Shown in pieces: positions 44,664 to 56,080 of a DNA stretch of 64,000 bases (position 1 is its first letter; the number at the start of each line of letters is the position of its first letter). A model generated the notes under the pieces. That model worked only from the letters and a program-made list of their open reading frames with translations. It had not been told where the DNA came from and did no database searches. Source of the DNA: Acanthamoeba castellanii str. Neff (taxonomy: Eukaryota > Discosea > Longamoebia > Acanthamoebidae); assembly GCF_000313135.1 (NCBI RefSeq), contig NW_004457554.1, positions 67,718 to 131,717 of the forward strand. The letters are read 5' to 3'. The translations under genes and the position numbers were made by a program.

Positions 44664-47600
44664 GATGAGGCACGCTGGCGGTGGGGCGCCGAGGGCCAAG
44701 ACGATCTACGCGCTGGTGTTGGTGTTGCTGCTTGTGGTGCTCGTCGGGTGGTACTGTTACTTCGTTGGCGCCAAGATGGAACGCGACGCCCTCCTCCGCG
44801 GGCATCCAGAGTTGGTGGCGCGGTGGGAGGTTGATGAGATCATCGAAGTGGGCGCCAAATCCAAATGCGCTGCGCTGTACCCACACCCATCTGCGCCTTT
44901 CTTTTTTGAATTTTATTTTTATTTTGATAAATTTATTTATTACTTTATTTCATATGAAATACACAAAATAAATCCAGGGTGGAAGCGGAGCGGCTGCTGG
45001 GGTTGCGCGAGGGCATGGAGACGCACAACAAGTGCCAGGAGCAGGAGAAGCAGGTGGACGACCTGATGGTGGAAGTGGCCAGGCTGAAGCAGGCGATGAC
45101 CGAGGCACAGCAGCTGCAGCCCGAGGCGAACAACCAGAACTCGGCGGCGGCGGCAGCGGCAGCGACCACGACCGACGGACCGGACCAGGACCCGGAGCCA
45201 GAGTCGTCCCTGCGCGGCGTGGGCCTGGCGTCGTCGCCGCACACCAAGGGCCAGGACGAGGTGGTGGTCGTGCTGTGGGACAACTCGTGGGGCAATCCCT
45301 ATTACTGGGGAGCTGGCGACGTACGTCGAGACTCTGTGTGCGTGCGTGTGCGCGCGTGTGTGTGCGTGTGTGTGCGTGTGTGTGTGCGTCCTTGCGTGCG
45401 TGCGTGCGTTGGTGTGTGTGTGTGTGTGTGTGTGGCTCATGCGTTTGTTGTAGGTTATTCCGCCGCCCAACTATGCTGGGTTCGAGATCAGGAAGCCGCA
45501 GTGTCCCACCAAGTGCACCTTCACCAGGGACAAGTCCATGGTACGACGGCGATGACGACTTTTGTGACAAACCCCTGCGTCACCGCGTGGAGAGCGCTGA
45601 CACGTCCGTGTGTGTGTGTGCCCCCACAGGTTACGGTGGCCGATGCGCTCCTCTTTGACGGCTGCTGGTACGGAGCCAACCTCGAATGGAAGGAAAGGTA
45701 ACGCCCCAGAACACACGCCCACCGCACACGCACACGCTCACACGCACCGCCGCACACGCACCGCCGCACACGCGCTGATGGTCCAATCTGGTAAACACAC
45801 ATCGACATAAGGCCGCCTTACATGCCCGAGCGGAGGAAGGGCCAGCCGTGGGTCATGTATGCCTACGAACAACCCAACTCCTTCAGTTTGCTTGCGCACA
45901 AGGAGTACTTGGAGCTGTTCGACCACAAAGTACCCGAGCGGTCTGGCTCGCTCGCTATAATGCAGGCCTAACACCCCGCGCTGAATCGCACACGCACTGC
46001 CGCACACGCACCACCGCACACGCACACGCATGCAGATGACGTACGCCAAGGATTCGCTGGTTCAGATCACGTACATGTGTCCGTGGGGCAGCAAAACGCC
46101 GGCCGACCTGCTGAAGCCTCCGCCGGCCAAGACTAAGGACAAGCTGGTACAAGCGCCTGCCTTGGCGTGTTTTCTTTTTTATTATTAATAATTCTTCCCT
46201 GACGTGGCTGGCCGCAGGTCGCCTACATCAGTTCCAACTGCAACGGCGGTGGTGCTGTCGCCCGGACCGCCTACGTGGAGGAACTCATGCAGTACATTCA
46301 AGTCGACAGGTGCGGCCCCACCTCTCTTTGCCCAAAGGGTGCAGCGATTGTCGTGTGTGTCGTGTGTGTCGTGTGTGTCGTGTGTGTCGTGTCTGATTGG
46401 AGTCGACGTCCCGTTCGCAGTTTTGGGCTGTGCTTGCATAATGCCAACCTGCCCGAGGGCAAAGGGTGGCACGACTCCTTCGGGAACCTGATGGAGATCA
46501 AGATGCGCGCCATCTCCGGTACGACAGCCAAACTACGCCCCTAGCGCAAACATAGTATATGTATCTGAATATTGTTTTTGTATGTTCTTGTATATATTCT
46601 TTATATATATATATTGCTATTTATCTGATTGAATGAAATGTAGAGTACAAGTTCTTCCTGGCCTTCGAGAACGACGATCAGGTCGCGGACTACGTCACCG
46701 AAAAGATGCTCAACGCCCTCTACGCCGGCACTGTCCCCGTCTACCGCGGCGCTCCCAACGGTACAAGAAAACCACTCGCACGCGCTCGACAGAGATTACA
46801 CACGACACACACGACACGACACACACGACACACACGACACACGACACATGACGCGCGTTCTGCTGCTAACTGCTTTATTCCTTGTCCCCGTGGCGGCAGT
46901 TGACGACTGGGTGCCGGGCGAGAATTCGATCATCGAAACCCGCGACTTTGATTCGCCCAAGGAACTGGCCGACTTCCTCCTGAGCCTCAACGAGGACGAC
47001 GAGGCCTACAATCGCTATTTCGAATGGAAGAAGAACCCGTGGCCGCCGCGCTTTCAGACGCTGCTCGACAACTGCGTGTTCTTCGCCGAGTGCCGGCTGT
47101 GCCAGGCCCTGGCCGGCGCGAGAGGCGAATCGGCGGGGGCGGCGAACGGTACCGCTCAATAATGGCCACCTGTGTGCATGGCTGGACACTAACGCACCGC
47201 GTCGTGTGGGCTGCAGCTACGCTCGTGCCCAAGGGCACCATCGATGCTTTTTCGCTTGAGTTCAATCGTGTCGACACTCGCATCAAGCTCACCGACGACT
47301 CCGTTGTCGTACGTCGCTCTCTGTGTGTGTGTGTGTGTGTGTGTTGTGGTGTCGTATTGACGTGTTAGTGTTGCATGTGTGCTGGCGTGATGCTACAACA
47401 GGTGCCGACCAGCCGATCGCTGGAGCTGGAGGACAACTACACGCTGATGGCGTGGATCAACCTCAACATGATCAACGATGGGCGCATCATCGACAAGGCC
47501 TCTGCTGGCAAAATCGATGGATACGCATTCGATGTGCGCCACGCCTCCGAAGGCAGGGGAGTCGTCAGGTACGTACACGACAAATTTCACGACGCACACG

Positions 47601-48462
47601 ACGCACACGACGCAACACGATCACAACACGGCACACATGTCGCCTAAGGCTCATCGCTCGATGATGACTCGCACCCAGGCTGTGCGCTGCCGGCAGTTGC
47701 TTCACAGGCGGCAGGCGCCTTCTGCGAGGCGTCTGGTACCACGTGGCGGTCACCTTCCGTAATGCGAACGAAGGCGTTCGCTTTTATATCAACGGTACGG
47801 TACCGCACAGAAATGGACACATGTTGTTGCGCTCAACATATACACATTTATATAACATTGAGATATACATTTACATACAGTTCTATAAATGTTTAATTAG
47901 AAATTCACTTAGCTCGTGCGTGTGTGCATAGGGCGGCTCGACAAGATAGCGACCCCGAGCGCCCCGACGGCCAACAATTCGTATCCCATCAAGATCGGCC
48001 ACCCATCGAACCACTACAGTACAATTACTATTCTAATTCTTTTTGTTATTCTTTTCGTTTTTGTTGTTCATCATCTGGTGCGTGTGTGAGTTGAACTCTC
48101 CTCTCATTGTCTGTCGGCAGATGGATGGAGAACGGTGCACAAGGGCGGCGTGTTTGATGGTCTCATCGATGACGTGGCCATCTTCAATCGTGTCCTATCG
48201 CCGCAGGACATCCGCGACTTGCGGTACCGACGAATCACAGGCGAGGAAAAGGTACCGTGTTGCGTGTGGCGTGTGGCGTGTGGCGTTAATCGATTGTCGG
48301 GTGCAGGGTCTGGCGGCCTATTGGGGGTTCAACGAGGGCGAAGGGCGGAAGGTGCACGATGCGTCGCCCCATCACAACGACGGAATCATCTACGGCAGCC
48401 CGCGCTGGGTGCCCACTGTCACCAAGCCCCTGTTCGAAGAAACGCTCGTCGAGACGATGTGA
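44664..48462 (+). CDS. GT10 fucosyltransferase fused to LamG-like domain
   Basis: The start is ATG 44664 and the stop TGA 48460-48462, with about 12 exons. Residues ~13-35 form a single signal-anchor ([21 protein letters not shown]), then a coiled-coil stem, so this is a type II Golgi protein. The catalytic part contains [11 protein letters not shown], a YISSNCN strand and the hallmark [20 protein letters not shown] followed by [14 protein letters not shown], which is the nucleotide-sugar-binding motif of GT10 alpha-1,3/1,4-fucosyltransferases. The C-terminal ~230 residues form a concanavalin A/LamG-type jelly roll ([49 protein letters not shown]). The LamG part probably binds the acceptor glycan. 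Predicted activity: transfer of fucose from GDP-fucose to N-acetylglucosamine-containing glycans. Confidence 0.87.
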
Positions 48463-48949
48463 TGCGCGCCCAGCCGACATGAAGCTCTCTACATCCGTAC
48501 ATTGTCACTCCCTCAAAGCTACTTATTTATATCTTATTGCCAATAATTTACATTCAGAATTATAAAAAGATTATTATCAGTTCAACGGTCATATCCTTTT
48601 TTGGTGTGTCTTTCTTGTTTAGGTAATATTCGTTTTCTTTTAAGCGACGTTTCCTCTAACGATAGTGGCCCGTGCTCTAGCAGAACTGGAAGTGGAAGTG
48701 TAAGAAGGCCTGGTGGGTTACGCACATCTTGGAAAGGAACTGATTTTTCTGATTGTCCCCTCATCCCCGCATTCTACACCCCTCGATTCGACCTGCCGGG
48801 GGCGAACAAACACCACGTACGCTCTGCCGCCCAATCGTCAATCGATTCTCGCTCCCCCCTGGCGCGATCAATATGCCAATATATTTCTATATCTTTATTT
48901 ATGGGTAGCACAACATTTTTAGAATAATATCACGACTAATTATTTTTGT
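48463..48949. other. Intergenic, nothing certain
   Basis: 487 bases. A codon stretch at ~48,650-48,818 followed by a GTACGC donor could be an upstream exon of the RGS gene, but splicing to the first good acceptor puts the next exon out of frame, so it is not called. Confidence 0.4.
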
Positions 48950-51900
48950 ATGGTTGTCGTCAGCCTCGGAGGAATGAACGGCTCTGCCCCCGCCGCTGCG
49001 GCGCCGCAGCCGCACAAGCCGGTGCAGCGCGGCGACAGCGCTGAAGGGTACCCGTCACCGGTGGCTCCTGCGGCGAGCCCGACGTCAGCGCCGGCCGTGC
49101 GCGACGTGCGGGAGCGTAGCGGACCGTGGCCCTCTTCACCACGCTGGCCGAAGGGATGGAGGAAATGCAGAAGCGGATCGCGAGGGCCAACAACAACAGC
49201 GGAGGGCCAGACAATTCTCTCGCCAGCAGCGTGCCGGCCCATGCGGTCTACTATGGAATGTCGACAATGGCGGCGGCGGCCAGGCGGGACTCGGCGGCTC
49301 CGCGGTCGCCCTTCGCCGAGCGGAGCGCCCGCGACAGGCCGAGACCCAGCGCTGGCACGCCGACGCGCGAGCAGAGAAAGAGACAAAGAACGCGAACGCG
49401 AAAGCGAAAGAGAAACAGATGAGCCGCAGCGAAGAGCGACGACTACGACGACAAAGAAAGAAAAGAAGAAAGAAGAGAAGAAGAAGAAAAAGAGACGTGA
49501 GGCGACGACAGCGACAGCCTCTGGCCAGCCAGACGAGAGACGGAGGCGGCGCGCGGGCTCGGACGCGTCGTCGACCCGCGACAGACGGGCGAGCGACTCG
49601 TGGGACGCAGCGGGTGGGGAAGAGATCAGGAGGGCCATTGACTCGGCGTCGCCAGCGACAAAGCGGCGAGGCGGCGCTGGCGCAGGCGGGGGCGTGGCAC
49701 CGTCGTCGCCGGCGGCCGAGCAGCGCAAGCGACGGCCCAGCGTAGGCTCGCGGGGCAGCAAAGACCCATCAGAAGACGCCGGCGCTGCGCCAGAAAAGAG
49801 AGAAGAGCGAAAGGAAGAACGAAAGAGAGAAGAGAGAAGCGGCGGTGGCGGCAAGGCCAAGACTGCTGAGGTGAGGTCAGCAATGGCAACAACGTTGTGC
49901 GGCGCAACCGGAGCGGGAGCCTGGGCGAGCCGGCGGACAAGACGCAGAACAACGTGGCCACCGCGGCGGCTAGGCCGCGGCACCGGCGGAGTCGGAGTCG
50001 AGTCGAGGGCCGGGGCGCCACCGACGAGGTCCGGCTCAGCGCTGACGTCACTGCGACTGACGTCTCCCTCGGCGGGCGACGCGAGCGACGACCGAGCAGC
50101 TCCACCAGGGACCCGTCGACCTCCCGACAGCCGTCGATACCGGCGCCATGCGGAGGCCTGACCGACCGGTCGCCCACTCCGCGCGTAGCCCCGCTCGACC
50201 TGACCCGCCCACGCCCGCTGCCCAATTGGGTCGACGATCATAGTGTGGGCGACGAGCCCGGTGCCGGCAATGACGGTGCGCCCAAGAGCGGAGGCCGCAA
50301 GAGTTCGCTGCTGGACAAGATGGCGCACCTGCTTCTGAGCCCCGGCCGGCGCCAGCGTGACGGCCAGAGCGCGACCGAGCAGACAGCGACAGCGCTCGGG
50401 GCCGGGGCTGCGGGCGGCAGCCGATCGCAGCAGGGCAGCCGGCGGCCGAGCAACAGCAGCCTCAGCGATAGTGGCGACAGCGCGCCGGTCGCAACCCAGC
50501 TGAGCGACAGCGCGGGGAGTAACAAGACGCGGACGCCGCGGGAGCGCGGGCGGAAGGACAGCGCCGCGGCGGCGGCTGAGGAGCGAAACCAGGCCGGCGC
50601 TGGCGCAGAGCGGAGCAGGTCGGCGTCGGCGAGCGGCGACGATGTGGCAGACGGGGCCGTCAGCCACGGCGCGCCGCCAGGCCTGCAGCAGGCCGAGCCA
50701 GCCAAGCGAGAGGCTGGCGGCATCGGAGGGCCAGACACTGCGCACGACCTGCCGACGGACGAGGCCGTCATCGCACCCAAGCGACGCGCCGTCATGGCCC
50801 TCCGCAAACGATTCAACACCGGTAACCTTGCGACACTGTGTGTGTCGTGTCGTGTCGTGTGCGTGTCGTGTCGTGTGCGTGTCCGTGCGTGCGTTATGCG
50901 TGTTGTCAACTCACATCTGGCATTCCAGGGCCGAGTCCATTGGGCGAACCGGCCCTGAGGCGAACCGAGAAGTCCAAGCAGCTCAAGCAGCAGGCCGGCG
51001 CCTGGGTCTCGAACCGGGCCAGCGACCCGCTCAGCCTCGACGACTACCCCTCAACCACCAGCACCGACGGCGGGCTCGGCCCCAGCGGCCGCAGCGGCCG
51101 CAGCGCCAGCAACCCCAACGTGTCGCGGTCGGAGATGATGAAGGTCAAGTGGGGCGACTGCACCCGCGACAAGCTCGACCTCGAGGACCAGTCATCGTCA
51201 CCGTCGTCGCCACGGAACGGCGGCGGCGGAGTGGAGGAGCTGGACATGGTGCGGGGCATTGGGGTGGGCAACGCGATAGGGATGGGCACGGTGCTGGTGC
51301 GGGACGAGATCCAATCCGACGCGCGCGAGCCGACAACCGACGCGGCGGGCTCGCCGCTGCCTCGTCGCGTGCTACGCTCGTCGTCGCAGAACGCGCGGCT
51401 CCACAGGTACGCACACACACACACACAGTAACTATCATCATTCCGTGCATTCCATTCCATTTTGGCTGACGTGGCACATGACGCATTTGGCAGCGTGCTG
51501 GACCAGCCCTCGTTCCTGCGCCAGGCCTCGCCGATCACGCTGGAGCAGGTGTTGCGCAACACGTCGATGCGGAGGATCTTCCACCATCACGTCGAGAAGA
51601 CCTTCTGCGCCGAGAACATTGAATTCTACGTCGCCGTGCATCGCTACAAGTACGACAACTCTCGTTTTTCAATCAATGCCTTCATTCTTTTTTTCGCTTT
51701 CGTTCTTTCGTTCTTGCTCTTCTTAATGTGGCTTGCTGACGTCATCGCCCAACGCTGGGCGTGGACCACCGCAGGAATTTGTTCCCCAATGCCATGCAGG
51801 AGGGTGCGATGGACACGATCAAACAGTCGGCCGAGCACATCTACTCCACCTTCATGGCCCCGGTACGCGCTTCCCCTTCATTCCTTCGTTGTCCTCTATT

Positions 51901-54145
51901 TGGCCTTTTTTCTTTTGTTTTGCGCTTACACACGACCACCGCACACGACACACGACACACGACACACGACACACGACACACGACACACCGCACATACATT
52001 AGGAGGCGCCCAAGCAAATCAATGTGGACGTCACGATGGGGCGGAATGTGAAGGCCAAGCTGGACAACCCCACCAAGTACATATCGGCCTTCCTTTTGTG
52101 TTCGGGTGTAGTAATGTTCTAATCACACACACGCACCACACACACAACACACACCCACACACCCACACCCACAACACACAACACACATGCAGGGAGATGT
52201 TCGACGAGTCGCAGCGGGCCATTCAGGAGCTCGTGCACTGCTCGATCCTGCCCAAGTTCTATCAGTCGACCGAATTCAGGACCACCGCCGGTACAGCCGG
52301 CAGTCTCTTGCTCGGCTTCCGTTTATCCAACTCCTCACACGACACACGACACACCGACACCACACGACACACGACACACACGACACACGCACACACGCAC
52401 GCACACGCACACGCACACGCACACGCACACACGATAGAATTCGAGGAGGTGAAACAAGCGCTGGCGCTGGAGAACGAGAAGCTGCAACGGATGCTGGCGA
52501 GCCTGAGCGAGCAGCGCAATCGCATCGCCCTGCTCGAGCAGAAGCGGGCCATGCTCCACCAGTACTACAACAATTTTGAAGAAACCGCCGCCGAACTTTC
52601 CAGGTGCGTGTGTGCAATCGTGCGTGCGCGTGTGCGGTGGCGCATGTGCGTGTGCGTGTGCGGTAGCGCGTGTGCCGTCGCGCGCGTGCGTGTGCGGTGG
52701 TGCTTGTGTGTGCGAGTGCTGAAAAATGGAAGCAGGAAGCGACGTGAGAAGGAGCTGCGGCTGCTGAGTGAGATGGGTTCGGCCTACGACGCACCGGCCG
52801 TGCGGGGCCGCGAGGCCGCGGGCGGGAAGGAGGCCCAGAGCGGAGGAGCCCCGGCAGAGCAGCAGCAGGAGAAGGGCCTGCCCGCCCTGCGCCGCTGGGC
52901 GCTGTGGTCCGACCAGGCCAAGCCCTACACGTCGCCCCTCGACCACCTCCTCAGCATCGAAGGTCCGTTGTGTGTCGTGTGTGTGTCGTGTCGTGTCGTG
53001 TCATGTGTGTGTGTGTTGTCGGGTGTTGTGTCGTGTGCGGTTGGTAACAAAATGCTGTTGGTTGCCAAACAGTGATCGAAGCCAAGGATCTGGTGGCGCG
53101 AGACAAGCGCGGGTTCAGCAACCCGTACGTGGTGGTCAAGTACGGGAAGCAGAAGTGCACCACCCGCACTGTATTTAAGAACCTCAACCCGCGCTGGCGC
53201 GAGCACTTCCTCTTGTACGCGCCCTTCCCTGTTTATTTATTTTATTATTTAATTAATTATTTAATTATTTAATTACATTTACATTTGATTTAGTATTTGC
53301 TCATATTTGGACGTAACGCACATTATGGCAAATGCGTTGCACAGTAATGTAAAGCAAGAGGAGGCTCATAAGCTGTGGCTCACGGTGTGGGACTACAACG
53401 TCATCGGCTCCGGCGAATTTTTGGTGCGTGTCTCATGTGTGTGCGGTCGTGTGCGATCTTGCCGTGTGTGTGTGTGTGTCGTGTTGCTGACTCTGCGCCA
53501 TCATGGAGCGATAGGGGTGCTTGAGCTTTGCGTCGCCGAAGCTCTTCATCAACAGCAGCGACCGCTGGTGGACCCTCGAGGCCCGCAAGGACGGTGAACT
53601 CGTCAGCGGCAAGATTCGGCTCATCCTCCACTTCCGCAAGGTGCGCTTGCTTTCCGTGTGCGTGTGGTGTCGCGCGCGTGTGTCGTTGCGTGTCATATCT
53701 GATCGTGTGCGTACGTGTGTGCGATCGTGTGCGCACGTGTGTGCGCACACAGCAAATGGACCGGGACGAGGAGCTGGAGCTGGAGCTGCAGAAGGTGCGC
53801 AGCGCCATCCGCGAGGAGATGGCCACCCTCCAGAAGACCTCCGGGCCGGGCGGCCTCTGGGCCGGCCGACCACCGAACCAGAAGGACGACGGCGCCGGCG
53901 GGGCGGCGGCCCCGAAGGACCAGGTCGAGAAGCTCGTGCGGACTCTCAACGAGCGACGGCAGAAGCTCGAGAAGGAGGTGGTCGACCGCAACCGGGAGCG
54001 AGGAGAGTCATCATCGCCGCCGTCGACATCGTCGTCATCGTCGTCATCACTTTCATTGTCGTCTTCGTCTGGTCCATCGTCATCGTCATCGTCGTCATCG
54101 CTCGACAGCAGCAACGACAAGGGCCGAACCGATTCGCTGTCTTGA
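48950..54145 (+). CDS. RGS-C2 protein with long disordered head (several frame breaks)
   Basis: The 5' part is one long low-complexity exon (to ~50,821) whose coding character switches frame near 49,113, 49,330-49,400 and 49,885; single-base errors in repetitive GC-rich DNA are the simplest cause. From 50,930 the frame is clean. An RGS domain spans about 51,490-52,290 (FLRQASPITLEQVLRNTSM, AENIEFYVAVHRYK, IYSTFMAPEAPKQINVD, MFDESQRAIQELV). A coiled coil (52,440-52,600) and then a C2 domain follow (VIEAKDLVARDKRGFSNPYV, FKNLNPRWREHFLL, LTVWDYNVIGSGEFLG, RLILHFRK). The tail is a coiled coil plus a serine run, stop TGA 54143-54145. RGS domains speed GTP hydrolysis on heterotrimeric G-alpha subunits; C2 would add lipid or calcium-dependent targeting. 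The first ATG is tentative. Confidence 0.8.
51944..51987. repeat. Intronic (CGACACA)n repeat
   Basis: Six copies of the 7-bp unit in an RGS-domain intron, the same unit as at 17,233-17,434 on the opposite strand. Confidence 0.85.
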
Positions 54146-54209
54146 TTGTGGTTGAGTTGTCATCATTTTTGAATTCCATTTACACACACACACACACGGA
54201 GGCCCTCTT

Positions 54210-55946
54210 CTAACAGTGCGCGAGGCCCTCTTGTTGCAGGATGTAGTCGACGGCCTCTGTGTGTTGTTGAAGAAGAGCCACATGCAAGCATGGTCAACAC
54301 TTGTCTTTTGTTTCTTTTGTTGAGGCGAAAGGTGGGAGTGGTTAGTACCGGTGATGGAGGGGCAGACGTGGGTGGCCGGGTGCTGCGAGTCGTTATCGTC
54401 GGTGCTCTGGAAGCAGCCCGTGCGCACCAGAATCGAAGTCCAGCCCATTCCATTCGCGCCCTTGATGTCTGATCGCAGCAAACAAATGTAAAATACAAAA
54501 TAAAATAACAAACACAAATAAAGAAATAAACACAAATAATGTTAAAATAATGTCATAGGTACCGGAGAGTGGATTGTCGCCGACGGCGTAGATGCGCTGT
54601 GGCGGCTCGGCGTGGCCTCGCTGCTCCAGCAGCTCCGTGATTCGGCGGATGGCGTACTCGTAGGTGGCCCGATAGGGCTTGCCAAAGAGCACGCTCTTCA
54701 GCTCCCGCCCGCTAACGCTCTGTCAGTCGACCGCACACGCACACACGCACCACACGCACCACACCACACACCACGACACACCACCGCACACACGCACACG
54801 AGACGACACACGCATGACACGCATGAGAAACAGCGAAACTTGATGGTTGGTGGTTGTGTTGTTGTGCGGCGCACCTTGTACAGGGCTTCAAGGCACACGT
54901 GGAATGCGCCGTTGGTGAATCGCATCAGGTGGAACTGGTTGGCGTAGGCCAGGTCCGGGTTGGCCAGGAACACCGGGAGCTGCTGCTGCTCCTCGTCGCC
55001 AGCCTCTTCCTAAGCACACATGCACAGTGCGTCGTGTGCGGTTGTGCGTGTGCAGTGTGCGATCGTGCGTGTGCGGTTGTGCGTGGTGTGCGTGTGGTGT
55101 GCGTGTGCGTGTGCGTGTGCGGTTGTTGTACGGTGATTGGCGCGGCTCGCCTGGAGGTGTCCAAAATGTTGCCGTTGGTGAGGACGAGGTCCACGCAGAT
55201 CTGCAAGGCCTCGCCCCAGTCCTCCGGATGCTGCACGGGTTTCATCATCGTTAAAAGTATATCGTTCGCGGGTGTGTTGCGTGTGCGCGTGCGGTGTGTG
55301 CGGTGCGATGGCGTGCAACTGGTGTGTACGTTCAAAATGAAGATGGCTTCGAACACCGTGGCGGCGGCGGGGGCACGGGGCGCTGTGGTCTCCGCCGCCG
55401 GCTCGACCTCGTCGTAGCGCTTGGAGGGGTACAGGAACGGGTGCCGCCGCGCGAACTCCTGGATCGTCACAAAGTTCGTGAAGCCATAGCTACAGCCGGG
55501 CCGTCAGCTAAATTAAATTGGTTTTAATAATTATAAATATAATTATAATTATAATTTGATTCTGTTATAAATTGAAAAAAATAAATAAAAAGTCGGTGGC
55601 CGTACTTGGTCATGACGCGGGTGGCGGAGGCCACGGAAGAGCCGACAGCCAGCACCGGCCGGTCGGCGAAGCGGGGCAGCAGGCCGCGCATGGGGGTGTG
55701 GGACTGGACGAGGCGCGCGGGCGAGATGGCGTCCCAACCGAGCAGGCGGCGGTAGTGCGCGGCCTTGCCCTCCTCGGTCTCTCCGCCGGAGTTGGTGACG
55801 AAGATGAACGGCACCCCGGCGGCCTCGAGCCGCTCCAGCGCCTCCCGCGCGCCGGCGATCGGCTCTGGCCCCTTGTGCAGCACTCCGTCCACGTCCAGCA
55901 CCACCGCCGCAGCACCGTGCCCCACACCTGCCGTCGCACCCTCCAT
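54210..55946 (-). CDS. HDHD5: HAD-superfamily hydrolase, HDHD5/CECR5 type
   Basis: The start is ATG 55946 and the stop TAG 54212-54210, about seven exons on the minus strand. Motif I is VVLDVDGVLHKG with the nucleophile and general-acid aspartates; motif II is FIFVTNSGG; a cap follows with YEVEP-like acidic sequence and PEDWGEALQICVDLVLTNG; then VFLANPDLAYANQF, LFGKPYRATYEYA with the motif III lysine, and motif IV VGDNPLSG-DIKGANGMGW. The last exon ends AVDYILQQEGLAHC. The segment order matches the CECR5/HDHD5 subfamily of class IIA HAD proteins, mitochondrial in animals with unknown substrate. No obvious mitochondrial presequence is seen at this start, so the location is open. It sits tail to tail with the RGS-C2 gene, only 64 bases between stops. 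Confidence 0.88.
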
Positions 55947-56080
55947 CTTTGAATTGATTTTAAAACCAATTTTTAATTCAATGAAAAGATCAAGAAAACT
56001 AAAAAGGAAAGTAAATGAAAAAGCAGGAATGTTTGGTATATTTAAATTACACTTGGGTGGAGCCAGAGGCCTCTCTTGGA

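Noticed and set aside
48601..48820. Possible upstream exon of the RGS-C2 gene ending at a GTACGC donor
   Set aside because: Joining to the acceptor near 48,963 leads to a stop within about 30 codons, and no in-frame ATG was found.
48940..50745. 601-residue open frame on the minus strand opposite the RGS-C2 gene
   Set aside because: It mirrors GC-rich low-complexity coding sequence, has no domain, and overlaps a better supported gene with RGS and C2 domains downstream.
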